Origin: UBA830 sp038146925
GTDB taxonomy: Bacteria > Pseudomonadota > Alphaproteobacteria > MPNO01 > UBA830
Direction of reading: 5' to 3'
Length of the DNA: 64,000 nt
NCBI GenBank assembly: GCA_038146925.1
Contig: JAYQSP010000009.1
Location: 1-64,000 of the forward strand
The first letter of the stretch is position 1. Each line of letters begins with the position of its first letter. The notes beneath the pieces were generated by a model, which saw only the letters and a list, made by a program, of their open reading frames with translations, was not told where the DNA came from and made no database searches. Positions 8,463 through 17,037 of the stretch are shown here, piece by piece. Both the position numbers and the translations under genes were made by a program.

Positions 8463-9278
8463 TCAGACGGCCTTCGTCCGACGGCGCAGCGCAGCCACCA
8501 GCAACATTGCGAAACCGACCGCGGCCGGCATCTCGGGCTCCGGCACAGCAACCTGTTCGCCGATTTCCAGAGAACTGGTTATTCTGAGGCCGCCGTAGAT
8601 CTCGGGCGAGCTACCGGCCAAATCGATGGGACCGAACGATGTCCCGGTCCATGTTCCCGGAAAGATCGACAGCGATCCGACGGATTTGGTGCCGCTGAAC
8701 ACGTTGGTGATGAAACCGGTCGAGTAGTCGATATCGATCGTGAAAATACCGCCGGTATAGGACGCGACCTCGGCAAACACATTCGGCGCCGTTTCCTCGA
8801 AAACCTTCACTTCGCCGTTTCGGTAAATCCGTCGCTCTGTCGTCGCCCCGGTCGTGAACAGATCGGCCGCATTTCCGAAATCGAGAGTTAAACCGCGAAT
8901 GCCGAGGTGGAGCGCGCCGTTGATCCCGACGGATGCCAGCGCCGCGGAAGCGGGCGCGGTTGCGCCGAGAGACCGCGTGGGCGCGTTGGCCCCGATGGCG
9001 AGTTCGCCGCCGGTGACAAAATCATAGGCATCCGGTGTCGCCAGCGACGTGTATGGGCCTGCCACGCCGAACGTGGAATAGAAAGCTCCCATCGGGGCAT
9101 TGGCGGCGCCAACGGTTCCCGCCGATACGAAATCATGCCCGATCACGCCCTGATCCGTGCCACCCACGGCCGCGTTGCCGGTAAACAGCACTGTCACGGC
9201 GGACGCCTGACCACTGAAAAACACTGAAAAAGCGACTGCGACGAGCAGCGCAAACGAGTAATGCCTGTACTTTGCCAA
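8463..9278 (-). CDS. PEP-CTERM-type secreted surface protein
   Basis: I place the start at TTG 9278, giving the signal MAKYRHYSFALLVAVAFSVF ending at QASA, because a GGGGGG motif lies seven bases upstream; a longer reading adds a non-signal extension. The 271-residue product is rich in Gly, Ala, Ser and Thr and has no Cys in the mature part. It ends with VPEPEMPAAVGFAMLLVAAL then RRRTKAV: the Pro-Glu-Pro motif, a membrane segment and a basic tail, the exosortase sorting signal. It is probably exported and processed by an exosortase that is not encoded here. Its function is unknown. Confidence 0.8.
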   Translation of the reverse strand: MAKYRHYSFALLVAVAFSVFFSGQASAVTVLFTGNAAVGGTDQGVIGHDFVSAGTVGAANAPMGAFYSTFGVAGPYTSLATPDAYDFVTGGELAIGANAPTRSLGATAPASAALASVGINGALHLGIRGLTLDFGNAADLFTTGATTERRIYRNGEVKVFEETAPNVFAEVASYTGGIFTIDIDYSTGFITNVFSGTKSVGSLSIFPGTWTGTSFGPIDLAGSSPEIYGGLRITSSLEIGEQVAVPEPEMPAAVGFAMLLVAALRRRTKAV

Positions 9279-9363
9279 CCGACTACCCCCCGGACAATCC
9301 CCCCACCGGACCTGCTTGTTACACCAACGATGCGTTTTTGGGAACAACCGATCCTCGGATAGA

Positions 9364-10614
9364 TCAGGCGGTCGCCATACGGGGCCCCTTGGACCGGAAC
9401 AGAATCATCACCATGATGCCGACGTTCAGAACGTTCCAGGCAATGCCGTGGAGGAACGCGGCCTGATACGAACCGGTCATGTCGAAGATCCAGCCCGACG
9501 TCCAGCCGCCGAACGCCATGCCGACGATCGTCATCATGATGAGAAAGCCGACGCGCTCCGCCGCCACCTTCGCCGGCATGTATTCGCGGACGATGATGGC
9601 GTAGCTGGGTACGATGCCGCCCTGCGCAAGGCCGAACATCAGCGAAATCACATAGAGCGACATCAGCCCGTCGAAGGGCAGATAGAACAGAAGGGCCAGC
9701 CCCTGTAGCACCGAGCCGATCAGCAGCGTCCGCACGCCGCCGATATAATCGGCAATGAAGCCCGACACCACGCGGGTCACCGCGCCGCCCGCCAGCATAA
9801 GCGACAGCATTTCCGCCCCCCGTGCCGCGCCGTACCCCAGATCGGCGCAGTACGCGACGATATGTACCTGGGGCATCGACATGGCGACGCAGCAGGCGAT
9901 GCCCGCGATCGACAGCAGGATCATCAGCGAGCGCTGAGACAGGTCGATGGTCTTCCGGTCCGTCGCAACCGGCGTCGATGCGTCTGCGACAGGTATTTCG
10001 TCCATCATCGGCGGCGGCCGACGCAGCATCAGTGCCAGCGGGACCATCGTCACCACCACGACAACCGCGATCACCAAATAGGTGAAACGCCACCCGTTCG
10101 CGTCCATCAGCGCCTGAACCACCAGCGGCCATATCGTGCCGCCGATATAGTTGCCGCAGGCGCACAGCGCCACGGCGACGCCGCGACGTTTCAGAAACCA
10201 GTGGGACACGTCGGCGATCAGCGGCCCGAAACTGGCGGCGGTGCCGATGCCGATAAAAACGCCCTGCAACAGAGCGAACAGCCAGATGTTCTGGACGGCG
10301 GACGCGCCGGCGAAGCCGATTCCCATCGCAACGGCCGCCGCAATAATCGGAACCACGATCCCCAGCCGGTCGACGTATCTTCCGATCAGGACGTTGCCCG
10401 CCGCGAAACCGACCATGGTGAGCGTATATGGCATAGACGCATCGCTGCGGTCGACGCCGAACTCCGCCTGCACTTCCGGCAGGATTACGACCACGCCCCA
10501 GAACCCGATGCTGCCGATGGTCCCCAGCAGCATAGACACGGCGAGACGTAGCCACGCGTAGGACCCATCGATCAGATCTTTGCCTGACGGGGCGGCGGGG
10601 TTTTCAGTTGTCAC
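9364..10614 (-). CDS. MFS transporter, OFA/monocarboxylate-like
   Basis: A 416-residue inner-membrane carrier with about 12 predicted helices and the MFS loop 'GRYVDRLGIVVP' between helices 2 and 3. The start is GTG 10614 with a weak ribosome-binding site. It follows the TauD-dioxygenase/rhodanese pair on the same strand after a 141-base gap and could import an organic acid or sulfonate related to them, but this is only positional. It precedes the PEP-CTERM gene by 85 bases. Confidence 0.88.
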   Translation of the reverse strand: MTTENPAAPSGKDLIDGSYAWLRLAVSMLLGTIGSIGFWGVVVILPEVQAEFGVDRSDASMPYTLTMVGFAAGNVLIGRYVDRLGIVVPIIAAAVAMGIGFAGASAVQNIWLFALLQGVFIGIGTAASFGPLIADVSHWFLKRRGVAVALCACGNYIGGTIWPLVVQALMDANGWRFTYLVIAVVVVVTMVPLALMLRRPPPMMDEIPVADASTPVATDRKTIDLSQRSLMILLSIAGIACCVAMSMPQVHIVAYCADLGYGAARGAEMLSLMLAGGAVTRVVSGFIADYIGGVRTLLIGSVLQGLALLFYLPFDGLMSLYVISLMFGLAQGGIVPSYAIIVREYMPAKVAAERVGFLIMMTIVGMAFGGWTSGWIFDMTGSYQAAFLHGIAWNVLNVGIMVMILFRSKGPRMATA

Positions 10615-10755
10615 GTTGGATGTCTTGGAAACACGGGTCGGAAATTAGCATCCAAGCGGGTCGCGTGGCGATGGGAAAAGCCCGCGCCGGAGATCAGAAA
10701 CCGGTGAGTGAAAAATCAGGCAGGAAAAACGGGTGCCCGCGCCTGCTGAATTTCT

Positions 10756-11595
10756 CTAACCCCGTTCGGGCCCCTGTGCGACAGGCCGGTCGGGATCGCC
10801 GGTCCAGGCCGACCAGGACCCGACATAGAGCGGGGCTTCCAGTCCGGCGGCATATATACCGGCGAGCTCGAACGAGGCCGCATTGCCGCTGCCGCAATAA
10901 ACGCCTGCCGGCTGCGAACCATCGACGCCAAGGGCCTTGAACATGGCCTGCAGGTCTTCGGTTGATTTGAAGCCGCCGTCGGGGCCGAGCGCGTCTTTCG
11001 CGCCGGCACAGATTGCGCCCGGAATATGCCCGGTTGCCGGTTTTTCGGTATCGCCTTCATAGGCCGTCTTACCGCGGGCATCGAGCAATGCGCCTTCGCG
11101 CGCGATGCGGGCTGCGTCGTCCGCCTCGATCACGGGCATGCCGCCGGGAGAAACGGTGATGGTACCGCCGCCGGGCGCATGTGCAGTCTCGTGAACGGTG
11201 TCGCGTCCCGCAGCGGTCCACGCGGCGAGTCCGCCATCGAGCAGACGAACATTCGCGTGACCGGCCCAGCGGAGCGTCCACCAGGCACGTCCCGCCTGCG
11301 CACCGGACGCATTGTCGTATACGACGACCATAGACTCGGGATGTATTCCGAAACCGCGCAGCGTTTCCTGGAGAACCGCCGGATCAGGGAGCGGACGACG
11401 CCCGCCTTCTTTCGTCGCGGGGCCGGATATGTCCGAAGCAAGCGACACGGCGACCGCCCCCGGAATGACCGGGCGTTCTAGCGGCGCCGTTTCCAGATCG
11501 TCACTGATATCGAGCAAAACCAGGCCATCGGGACCAGCCATCCGATCGGCCAGGGCATCGACCGTGATCAGAACATCGGAACGTGTATCCGCCAT
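10756..11595 (-). CDS. Thiosulfate/3-mercaptopyruvate sulfurtransferase (two-domain rhodanese)
   Basis: A 279-residue protein with two rhodanese domains. The N-terminal domain is structural (VYDNASGAQAG in place of an active loop). The C-terminal domain carries the nucleophile Cys234 in VYCGSGNAAS. The loop CGSGxxA is closer to mercaptopyruvate sulfurtransferases (CGSGVTA) than to thiosulfate ones (CRxGx[R/T]). It moves sulfane sulfur to cyanide or thiols in the cytoplasm. It starts seven bases after the TauD-type dioxygenase and is surely co-transcribed, which hints at sulfur released from an organosulfur compound. Confidence 0.9.
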   Translation of the reverse strand: MADTRSDVLITVDALADRMAGPDGLVLLDISDDLETAPLERPVIPGAVAVSLASDISGPATKEGGRRPLPDPAVLQETLRGFGIHPESMVVVYDNASGAQAGRAWWTLRWAGHANVRLLDGGLAAWTAAGRDTVHETAHAPGGGTITVSPGGMPVIEADDAARIAREGALLDARGKTAYEGDTEKPATGHIPGAICAGAKDALGPDGGFKSTEDLQAMFKALGVDGSQPAGVYCGSGNAASFELAGIYAAGLEAPLYVGSWSAWTGDPDRPVAQGPERG

Positions 11596-11602
11596 CTTCC
11601 GG

Positions 11603-12481
11603 TTACGCCGTCATCGTGCAGCGATAGAGCAGCCGCGTGGCGTCGCCGTCGTAATCCTTCACGGCACGGTGCTGGACGACTCGGTTGTCCCAGACCGCCA
11701 GCGTGCCCTGCTCCCATTCGAAACGGCAGGTGGCTTCCGGCGACTTGATCATGTCGAACAGGATTCCGAGAATATTCTGACTGTGCACGCGGCTGACGCC
11801 CTTGATGTAACAGACATAGGATTCGTTTACCGCGACCCACTTGCGACCCGATTCCGGATGCGTCCGGATCAGGGGCATTTCGAAAGGCGGCATGCGGAGG
11901 CGCGCCTGGGCTGCTTCTTCCGGGTCGAGATACCGATCGGTGATGTGCCCGGTCGCATCCGGCGACTGAATGACGTTCAGGGTTTCGAGATACTGTGCGA
12001 ATAGCGGGTCCAGCATGTCGTACACATGCGCCGCGTTCGAAAACATCGTGTCGCCGCCGTTCTTGGGAGTCGCTTTTCCGAACAACGCCGTAAAAGCGGG
12101 AGCATCGGCGCGAAAGCCGCCATCGGCATGCCAGACATGATTGCGAAGATGCGCGTCCTTGCCGGCGCTGATGACGGTTGCATCCGGATTTTCCGGCGCA
12201 CGCGGCGTGTGCGGGCCTGCGTAGTGAAAAAATTCGCCCAGAAAACCGGCAAACTTCGTGAAATTTTCGGCCGTCACCGTGCCCGGATCGAAAACGACAA
12301 GCCCGCGGTTGTGCAGCAAATGACGCATCGCGGTACGGAATTCGTCTGCTACCGAGTCTCCGTTGAAGATGTACCCTGAAACCCTGGAACCGATCGAGGC
12401 CTTGATCGGCGTGACAGAGGCACCGTCCAGCGCCGACACGTTATCGGCGGCGAGTTCAATAGCGGGATTCGAAGCATTCAT
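11603..12481 (-). CDS. TauD/TfdA-family Fe(II)/2-oxoglutarate dioxygenase
   Basis: A 292-residue cytoplasmic dioxygenase. The iron facial triad is His118-x-Asp120 (VWHADGG) with the distal His271 (VVQHRAVKDY), followed by the 2-oxoglutarate-binding Arg in ATRLLYR. I use ATG 12481; an in-frame TTG 15 bases upstream has no ribosome-binding site. The family hydroxylates taurine, 2,4-D, carnitine precursors and others. The downstream rhodanese supports an organosulfur substrate, but this is inference. A perfect 16-bp palindrome lies 24 bases upstream of the start. Confidence 0.9.
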   Translation of the reverse strand: MNASNPAIELAADNVSALDGASVTPIKASIGSRVSGYIFNGDSVADEFRTAMRHLLHNRGLVVFDPGTVTAENFTKFAGFLGEFFHYAGPHTPRAPENPDATVISAGKDAHLRNHVWHADGGFRADAPAFTALFGKATPKNGGDTMFSNAAHVYDMLDPLFAQYLETLNVIQSPDATGHITDRYLDPEEAAQARLRMPPFEMPLIRTHPESGRKWVAVNESYVCYIKGVSRVHSQNILGILFDMIKSPEATCRFEWEQGTLAVWDNRVVQHRAVKDYDGDATRLLYRCTMTA

Positions 12482-12504
12482 TTCTAAAACTTTCAAATAT
12501 ACAC

Positions 12505-12520
12505 CATACGGTACCGTATG
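12505..12520. promoter_or_regulatory. Perfect 16-bp palindrome, probable operator
   Basis: CATACGGTACCGTATG is a perfect palindrome between the TauD-type gene (minus, start 12481) and hpnG (plus, start 12636). Its placement just upstream of the dioxygenase start suits a TetR- or GntR-type repressor site for the dioxygenase-rhodanese operon. No regulator gene adjoins it. Confidence 0.65.
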
Positions 12521-12635
12521 TAGCGCTCGGACGCCGAATTTTCAATACCTTACGCCATGCACTTGTTGCACACCCTGTTGCAATTTGGACCGGTCCTTTG
12601 GGCACAGGCGCCGGCAGTCGTTATACTCGCGAACG

Positions 12636-13373
12636 ATGAATGTCTCCTCCGAAACAAAATTCCGCCTCGGCATCGTCACCGGACTACAGTTCGAAGCCGA
12701 CATCGTCCGTCGACTGAGTGGTCAAACCGGCGACCGTATTCCCGGCGACGATTCCCTCGCGGTGTGCTGCCTGGGACCGGGGCCCGCACGCGCCGGAGAT
12801 GCCGCGCGGTCGCTGATAGAGGACGGCGCCACCGCCCTTCTGTCATTCGGAGTCGCCGGCGGATGCGACCCTGCGTTGCCGCCGGGCACCGCGATTGTCG
12901 CAACGGGTATCCGCGATCTCGGCGCCGGCAATGAGATCCTATATACAAACCGCGACTGGCAGCGCCGCCTGAAATCGCTCCTGCTGGGCAATGTGCTGAT
13001 CGAAACCGCGCAGATCGCGTCGGCGGAAACCCCGATGTTCACATCGTCAGACAAACGTACTTTGTTCGGCGATCTCGGCGTCGCGGCGGTCGATATGGAA
13101 AGCGCGGCGATCGCCCGTACCGCGATCGGTGCCGGGGTCCCGTTCATGGCGCTGCGCGTGATAATCGACCCGCAGGATCTCGGCCTGCCCCAGGCGGCCG
13201 TCAGCGGCATGCGTCCGGACGGCAGCACGGCGCTGGCCGCGGTCACCGGGTCCGTTCTGCGCCGCCCCGGCGACCTTTGGGCCATGATCCGGCTGGCGCG
13301 GTACGACCGCATCGCGCGAAAAGCGCTGACGACTGCGGCACAAAGCAGCGCACCGCTGTTCGCCGCTGTTTAG
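12636..13373 (+). CDS. hpnG: Hopanoid-associated nucleoside phosphorylase HpnG
   Basis: A 245-residue PNP/MTAN-fold phosphorylase. The ribose/phosphate signature is seen in VAAVDMESAAIARTA, where the Met-Glu binds the ribose hydroxyls, and in the glycine-rich LSFGVAGGCDPALPPGT. HpnG removes adenine from adenosylhopane to start side-chain ribosylhopane formation. The start ATG 12636 is chosen because the family begins near 'FRLGIVTGL'; longer in-frame readings run into the divergent promoter. HpnH, which makes its substrate, is not in the window. Confidence 0.85.
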   Translation: MNVSSETKFRLGIVTGLQFEADIVRRLSGQTGDRIPGDDSLAVCCLGPGPARAGDAARSLIEDGATALLSFGVAGGCDPALPPGTAIVATGIRDLGAGNEILYTNRDWQRRLKSLLLGNVLIETAQIASAETPMFTSSDKRTLFGDLGVAAVDMESAAIARTAIGAGVPFMALRVIIDPQDLGLPQAAVSGMRPDGSTALAAVTGSVLRRPGDLWAMIRLARYDRIARKALTTAAQSSAPLFAAV

Positions 13374-13774
13374 AAACCTGTCGCCCTGTTTCGGGACGTC
13401 TCGGACTGTTTAATTTGGTTTGAATTGCCCGGAACGCTCTGACACGGGAGCGTCCGGGGAGAAGACTCAGTCCTGGAGGTTCGTTGTCTCCTTCGGGATG
13501 CGTCCGCCTTCGAGACAGTCGGCAAGGGTATGCAACAACATGGCCCCGCCAAACAATTGCCGGTTGTCCGTATCGCCAGTATCAAGAACTTGACCGGTCC
13601 ATCAATTGAACTGGCCGTAGTCAGGATACGTTTGTGCGTGGCCGGCGAGATCGGGGAAGTGGAAGTAAATCTTTCCAGTCGTTCGGAATTCAACAATCGT
13701 TTGCTGGTTGGCCGTACCTTTTTATCTGACCGCATCCTGGTCGATTCCAGCCGGACGAGAATGCACCCCGGTAA
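13374..13774. other. Gap of about 400 bases without a supported gene
   Basis: No convincing coding region is seen on either strand. A bulged stem (CCCGGAACGCTC pairing with GAGCGTCCGGG, 13429-13459) lies downstream of hpnG but lacks a T-run, so a terminator is only possible. Open frames on both strands in this stretch have no recognisable pattern or good ribosome-binding site. Confidence 0.5.
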
Positions 13775-14086
13775 ATGCAGGACCACCCCCAAGTGAGCAG
13801 CGGCGAGGTCGATGAAAGCCAGGTCGATCTCGATATCGACACGATCGGCCATCTGCGGGAAATTGCGTGGAAGCGGTCCCCCGCCAATGTCCAAGCGCTG
13901 ATCGACCGGCTTCAGGCTCAGATTTACACGATCAAGATGCCAAAGCGGCGACGACGACTCGATCGGGCGCTGATCGACTACTATGAAGAAGTGCTTGAAG
14001 CCCGGGAGGATTCCGCAGGCCCCGCGCGCGAGCGTTTGTCGCCGCTGGAGTACGCCCGTCAGATCATCAAGGGAATCGAGGACTGA
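13775..14086 (+). CDS. Small hypothetical protein
   Basis: I do not recognise this 103-residue protein. It is charged, predicted mostly helical, and has a very basic patch (KMPKRRRRLDRAL) in the middle followed by an acidic helix (YYEEVLEARED). There is no signal peptide or membrane segment. ATG 13775 follows a GGTAA; a GTG 24 bases later is an alternative start. It is isolated between hpnG and the convergent BON-domain gene. The amphipathic helices are the main reason to believe it is real. Confidence 0.45.
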   Translation: MQDHPQVSSGEVDESQVDLDIDTIGHLREIAWKRSPANVQALIDRLQAQIYTIKMPKRRRRLDRALIDYYEEVLEAREDSAGPARERLSPLEYARQIIKGIED

Positions 14087-14125
14087 GTTTGGCGGAGTGG
14101 TCTGGCTGGCGATCCCGGATTTCGT

Positions 14126-14725
14126 TCAAGGCCTGACCATCGCGTAGTTGAAAACTTTCTTCACGCCGTCGCCCTCTTCGAGCTTGGCGATCGCTTTCTT
14201 CAGTTCTTCGCGCGACCGGGCCCGGCCCATCAGGTACAGATTGCCGTAGGGGTCGCCGGTCACCCGGAAGTTGACGTCGGCGACGCCGGCGGTACCGATC
14301 AGACGCGCGCCCGCCTTGGTTTCGAAGGCCAGCACGTCTTTCCAGTCCATCATGCGACCGTCCTTGATCGCTTCTTCCTTGGCTTCGTCGGTCATGTAGG
14401 CAACGTGCCAGTACAGGTTCTTGACGCCCTCGACCTCGCGGACGCCGGTTTCGAATTTCTTGTAAGTCTCGGCGTCGGAAAACAGGCCGGTCACAAGCAG
14501 CCGCTGTTCGTATATCTCCGTCGATGCCTTGATCGTGCCGAGATCCGCCATGACCTTGTTCACGTCGATCACGATCGCGTTGTCGCGGGCGATGTCCGAC
14601 GACGACCGCGCTTCGATCGCCCGGTCGATCAGTTTTTTGGGACCGAGCAGAATATCGGATAGCTGGGCAGATGCCGGCGTAGCGGCAAATACCCCGGCGA
14701 GAAGAACGAATACAACACGACGCAT
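14126..14725 (-). CDS. BON-domain periplasmic protein
   Basis: A 199-residue exported protein. ATG 14725 has a GGAG eight bases upstream and gives the signal peptide MRRVVFVLLAGVFAATPASA. The mature part holds two BON-like repeats: one around 'QRLLVTGLFSDAETYKKFE' and one around 'GDPYGNLYLMGRARSREEL'. BON domains bind phospholipid or envelope surfaces, as in OsmY and DolP. It may serve envelope maintenance, which would fit the hopanoid neighbours. It follows the nucleotidyltransferase on the same strand. Confidence 0.75.
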   Translation of the reverse strand: MRRVVFVLLAGVFAATPASAQLSDILLGPKKLIDRAIEARSSSDIARDNAIVIDVNKVMADLGTIKASTEIYEQRLLVTGLFSDAETYKKFETGVREVEGVKNLYWHVAYMTDEAKEEAIKDGRMMDWKDVLAFETKAGARLIGTAGVADVNFRVTGDPYGNLYLMGRARSREELKKAIAKLEEGDGVKKVFNYAMVRP

Positions 14726-14794
14726 GACGGAAACTCCGAACTTATTGATTACCGAGACCAATATCGGGTCGAAATGGGGCGATTTAAAGGCAAT

Positions 14795-15556
14795 TCATCG
14801 AATGCCGGTATCGATCCGCGGCAGGATGTCGGTATTTGCGCGCGCGACGTCTTGGGGAAAATCGATCTCTACCCACGGAATCCCTGTTACGTCCTCGAAC
14901 CCGATCCGGGCCGGATCCCGCAGGATGGCATCCCGGATGACCTCTTCGTAGGGTGCGTCGCGGTCGCCACGATCGATATATGCCTGCGCGCCCTCGATCA
15001 GTTCTCTGCACAGCCCAGGCGACCATTTGAAGAACCCGACGGATTCGCCGCACCAGTCGAACGGCGTCTCCACGATCTTGCGGAAATCCACCACCGTATT
15101 TTCGTCCGACACGCAGATTTTAACGGGTTCGTCCCCTTCCTCGAAATCGCGGTCGACCAGCAGGCAGTTCGGATGGCCCGAATTTGCAAGCCGCGCCAGC
15201 ATCCGGGGGTCGTACAACACGTCCGCGTCCATCAGAATCACCGGACCGGACGCCGCCGCCATCCAGTCGCCCATGACGGCAAGCGTGAGCACGCTGCCCT
15301 CGGTGAAATCGGGATTGAAAACGTAGCTTATATCGCCGGGAAAAAGGACTTTTTCAGCCGCTGCCTCGATCTCCGGGGCACGATAACCGACCCCGATACT
15401 GACATCCCGGACCCCGATCCGCGCGAGATTTTCGAGATGCCGCGCAAGCAGCGTTTTTCCGCCGAAGTCAAGCAGCGCCTTGGGCGGTTTATCGTCCATG
15501 TCGCCGAGCCGGTTGCCGACGCCGGCCGCCAGGATACAGGCCGAGTTCGCCGTCAT
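14795..15556 (-). CDS. Nucleotidyltransferase, cytidylyltransferase-like
   Basis: A 253-residue NTP transferase with an intact nucleotide-binding loop LAAGVGNRL followed by PKALLDFGGK and the metal-binding Asp in LMDADVL. This is the fold of CTP:phosphocholine, CTP:phosphonate and sugar-1-phosphate transferases. It is divergent from hpnM and the PEP mutase operon across a 172-base gap, so it could activate a phosphonate headgroup with CTP, as PntC does for 2-aminoethylphosphonate. The start ATG 15556 is chosen because the family begins directly with the beta-strand CILAAG. Confidence 0.82.
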   Translation of the reverse strand: MTANSACILAAGVGNRLGDMDDKPPKALLDFGGKTLLARHLENLARIGVRDVSIGVGYRAPEIEAAAEKVLFPGDISYVFNPDFTEGSVLTLAVMGDWMAAASGPVILMDADVLYDPRMLARLANSGHPNCLLVDRDFEEGDEPVKICVSDENTVVDFRKIVETPFDWCGESVGFFKWSPGLCRELIEGAQAYIDRGDRDAPYEEVIRDAILRDPARIGFEDVTGIPWVEIDFPQDVARANTDILPRIDTGIR

Positions 15557-15728
15557 GACCCGGCATCCCCACCGGAGACGGCGGGGAAATCCGCATTCCG
15601 TAAATTCACTGTGAAGTACTCCGCATCGGTCATTGCACGTCACTCTGACGCGCCTTACATAAACCTGTAACACAAAGTGCGCTGTATTTGCGGTTGGCGT
15701 CTTTGCGTCTCATGACGGGAGAAACGGG

Positions 15729-16379
15729 TTGGTATCGAATTCGATCTGGAGACTGCGCCGCGGCGCGGCAGTACTCGGGTTTGCGCTGTGCTTTTTCGCG
15801 ACCGGGGTAACGGCGCAGACAGCGCCGCCTGCCGATCCCGGACGCCCCCAGGCCATCATCGCCGGTTTCAACGAATCTCTGCTGGGCGCCATGAAGAATG
15901 CCGATACGCTTGGCTTCCCGGGCCGGTGGAAAGCCCTGGCGCCGCCATTGACGCAGGTTTTTCATCTGCCCGTCATGACGCGGATCGCGGTCGGGACGCA
16001 CTGGCGCAAATTGACTCCCGAACAGCAGGACCGTCTGGTCGACAGCTTCAGCCGCCTGACGATCGCCACCTATGCCAACCGGTTCGACGGCTGGTCGGGC
16101 GAAAGCTTCGAAATGCGCGGCATGGAAAATGTCCGCGACAAAACGGTGCTGGTCAAAACCGCGATTATCCGGCCTAACGACGAGCCCGTGGAAATCAATT
16201 ATCTGATGCGCCGGTTCGAGACCGGGTGGCGGGTAATCGATGTGTTCCTCAAACGGTCCTACTCGGAGCTGGCCACCAAACGATCGGAATATTCCAGCGT
16301 CCTGCGGCGCCATGGCTTCGACACGCTGATCCGCCAGATCGAGGAGAAGATAACCCAGTACGCCGCCGGCACGGGCTGA
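15729..16379 (+). CDS. hpnM: Hopanoid transport-associated protein HpnM (MlaC family)
   Basis: A 216-residue periplasmic lipid-binding protein. The TTG start at 15729 follows GGGAGA; the N-terminus is a signal peptide ending at VTAQTA. The MlaC/Tgt2 pattern is visible: FHLPVMTRIAVGTHWRKLTPEQQDRLVDSFSRL, then TYANRFDGWSGESFE, then MRRFETGWRVIDVF. In hopanoid loci HpnM works with the RND protein HpnN in moving hopanoids to the outer membrane; HpnN is not in the window. The stop is one base before the TlpA-like gene, so the two form an operon. Confidence 0.82.
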   Translation: MVSNSIWRLRRGAAVLGFALCFFATGVTAQTAPPADPGRPQAIIAGFNESLLGAMKNADTLGFPGRWKALAPPLTQVFHLPVMTRIAVGTHWRKLTPEQQDRLVDSFSRLTIATYANRFDGWSGESFEMRGMENVRDKTVLVKTAIIRPNDEPVEINYLMRRFETGWRVIDVFLKRSYSELATKRSEYSSVLRRHGFDTLIRQIEEKITQYAAGTG

Positions 16380-16380
16380 T

Positions 16381-17037
16381 ATGGGCAATCCCCTGACAAA
16401 AGCGTTCGCCGTCTGCGCGGCATTGTTCGCGCTCGCGGTCGCCGACACACGGTCCGCGGCGGCCGCCGGCAACGTCGTGCGCCTCGACCCGGAGAAGGCT
16501 TCACACCTGTTGAGCCTTGCGCGCATCGACGGGCGTCCGTTAACGCCGGATCTGCTTCATGGCCGCGCGGTGATCGTGTCGTTCTTCGCCAGCTGGTGTC
16601 CGCCCTGCAACACGGAATTCGAGCATCTAAACCTGCTGAACGTCACGCACGCGGCGAAAGGGCTGACCATCGTCGCGGTCAACCAGTTCGAGGATTTCAC
16701 GGGGTTCGGCGACGACGGTAAGCGGCTGAACCGGTTTCTCGACCGACACCAGCCGGTCTTCTCCATGGTCAAAGGCACCGATGAGACGGCGAAACTGTTC
16801 GGCGACGTTAAACGCATCCCGACGGTGTTCGTATTCGACCGGTCGGGTGGCGCCCGGCTCCATTTCATCCATGCAGAAGGCGCCGTGAAAACCAATCCCG
16901 GCATGGACGAGCTGCAAAAGGCGGTACGCGATGCGCTGGGCGTCAGCGCGGCCGGCACCTTCCCGTTGTTGCCCGAGTCGCCGGATTCTGTAACAAAGCC
17001 GTCACATTTCACCAAACTGGCAAAAGGCCGCTCCTGA
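16381..17037 (+). CDS. TlpA/ResA-like periplasmic thioredoxin
   Basis: A 218-residue exported redoxin. A signal peptide (cleavage near SAAAAG) precedes a thioredoxin fold with the active site Cys73-Pro-Pro-Cys76 in FASWCPPCNTEFE and the cis-Pro at RIPTVFVFD. The family reduces or supplies reductant to periplasmic disulfides, or acts in AhpC-like defence. It sits one base after hpnM and overlaps the start of the PEP mutase gene by one base (TGATG), so all three are probably translationally coupled. Its role with phosphonate or hopanoid steps is unknown. Confidence 0.87.
   Translation: MGNPLTKAFAVCAALFALAVADTRSAAAAGNVVRLDPEKASHLLSLARIDGRPLTPDLLHGRAVIVSFFASWCPPCNTEFEHLNLLNVTHAAKGLTIVAVNQFEDFTGFGDDGKRLNRFLDRHQPVFSMVKGTDETAKLFGDVKRIPTVFVFDRSGGARLHFIHAEGAVKTNPGMDELQKAVRDALGVSAAGTFPLLPESPDSVTKPSHFTKLAKGRS

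Noticed and set aside
9279..9363. Sigma-54 site before the first PEP-CTERM gene (TTGGTGTAACAAGCA)
   Set aside because: The GG and GC elements are eight bases apart instead of ten.
13370..13894. A 174-codon minus frame and an 88-codon plus frame after hpnG
   Set aside because: Neither shows a pattern or a ribosome-binding site, and they overlap each other and the small hypothetical gene.
14086..14130. GGCGGAGTGGTCTGG resembling the start of a tRNA-Leu/Ser
   Set aside because: The sequence does not continue into a cloverleaf with anticodon arm or T-arm.
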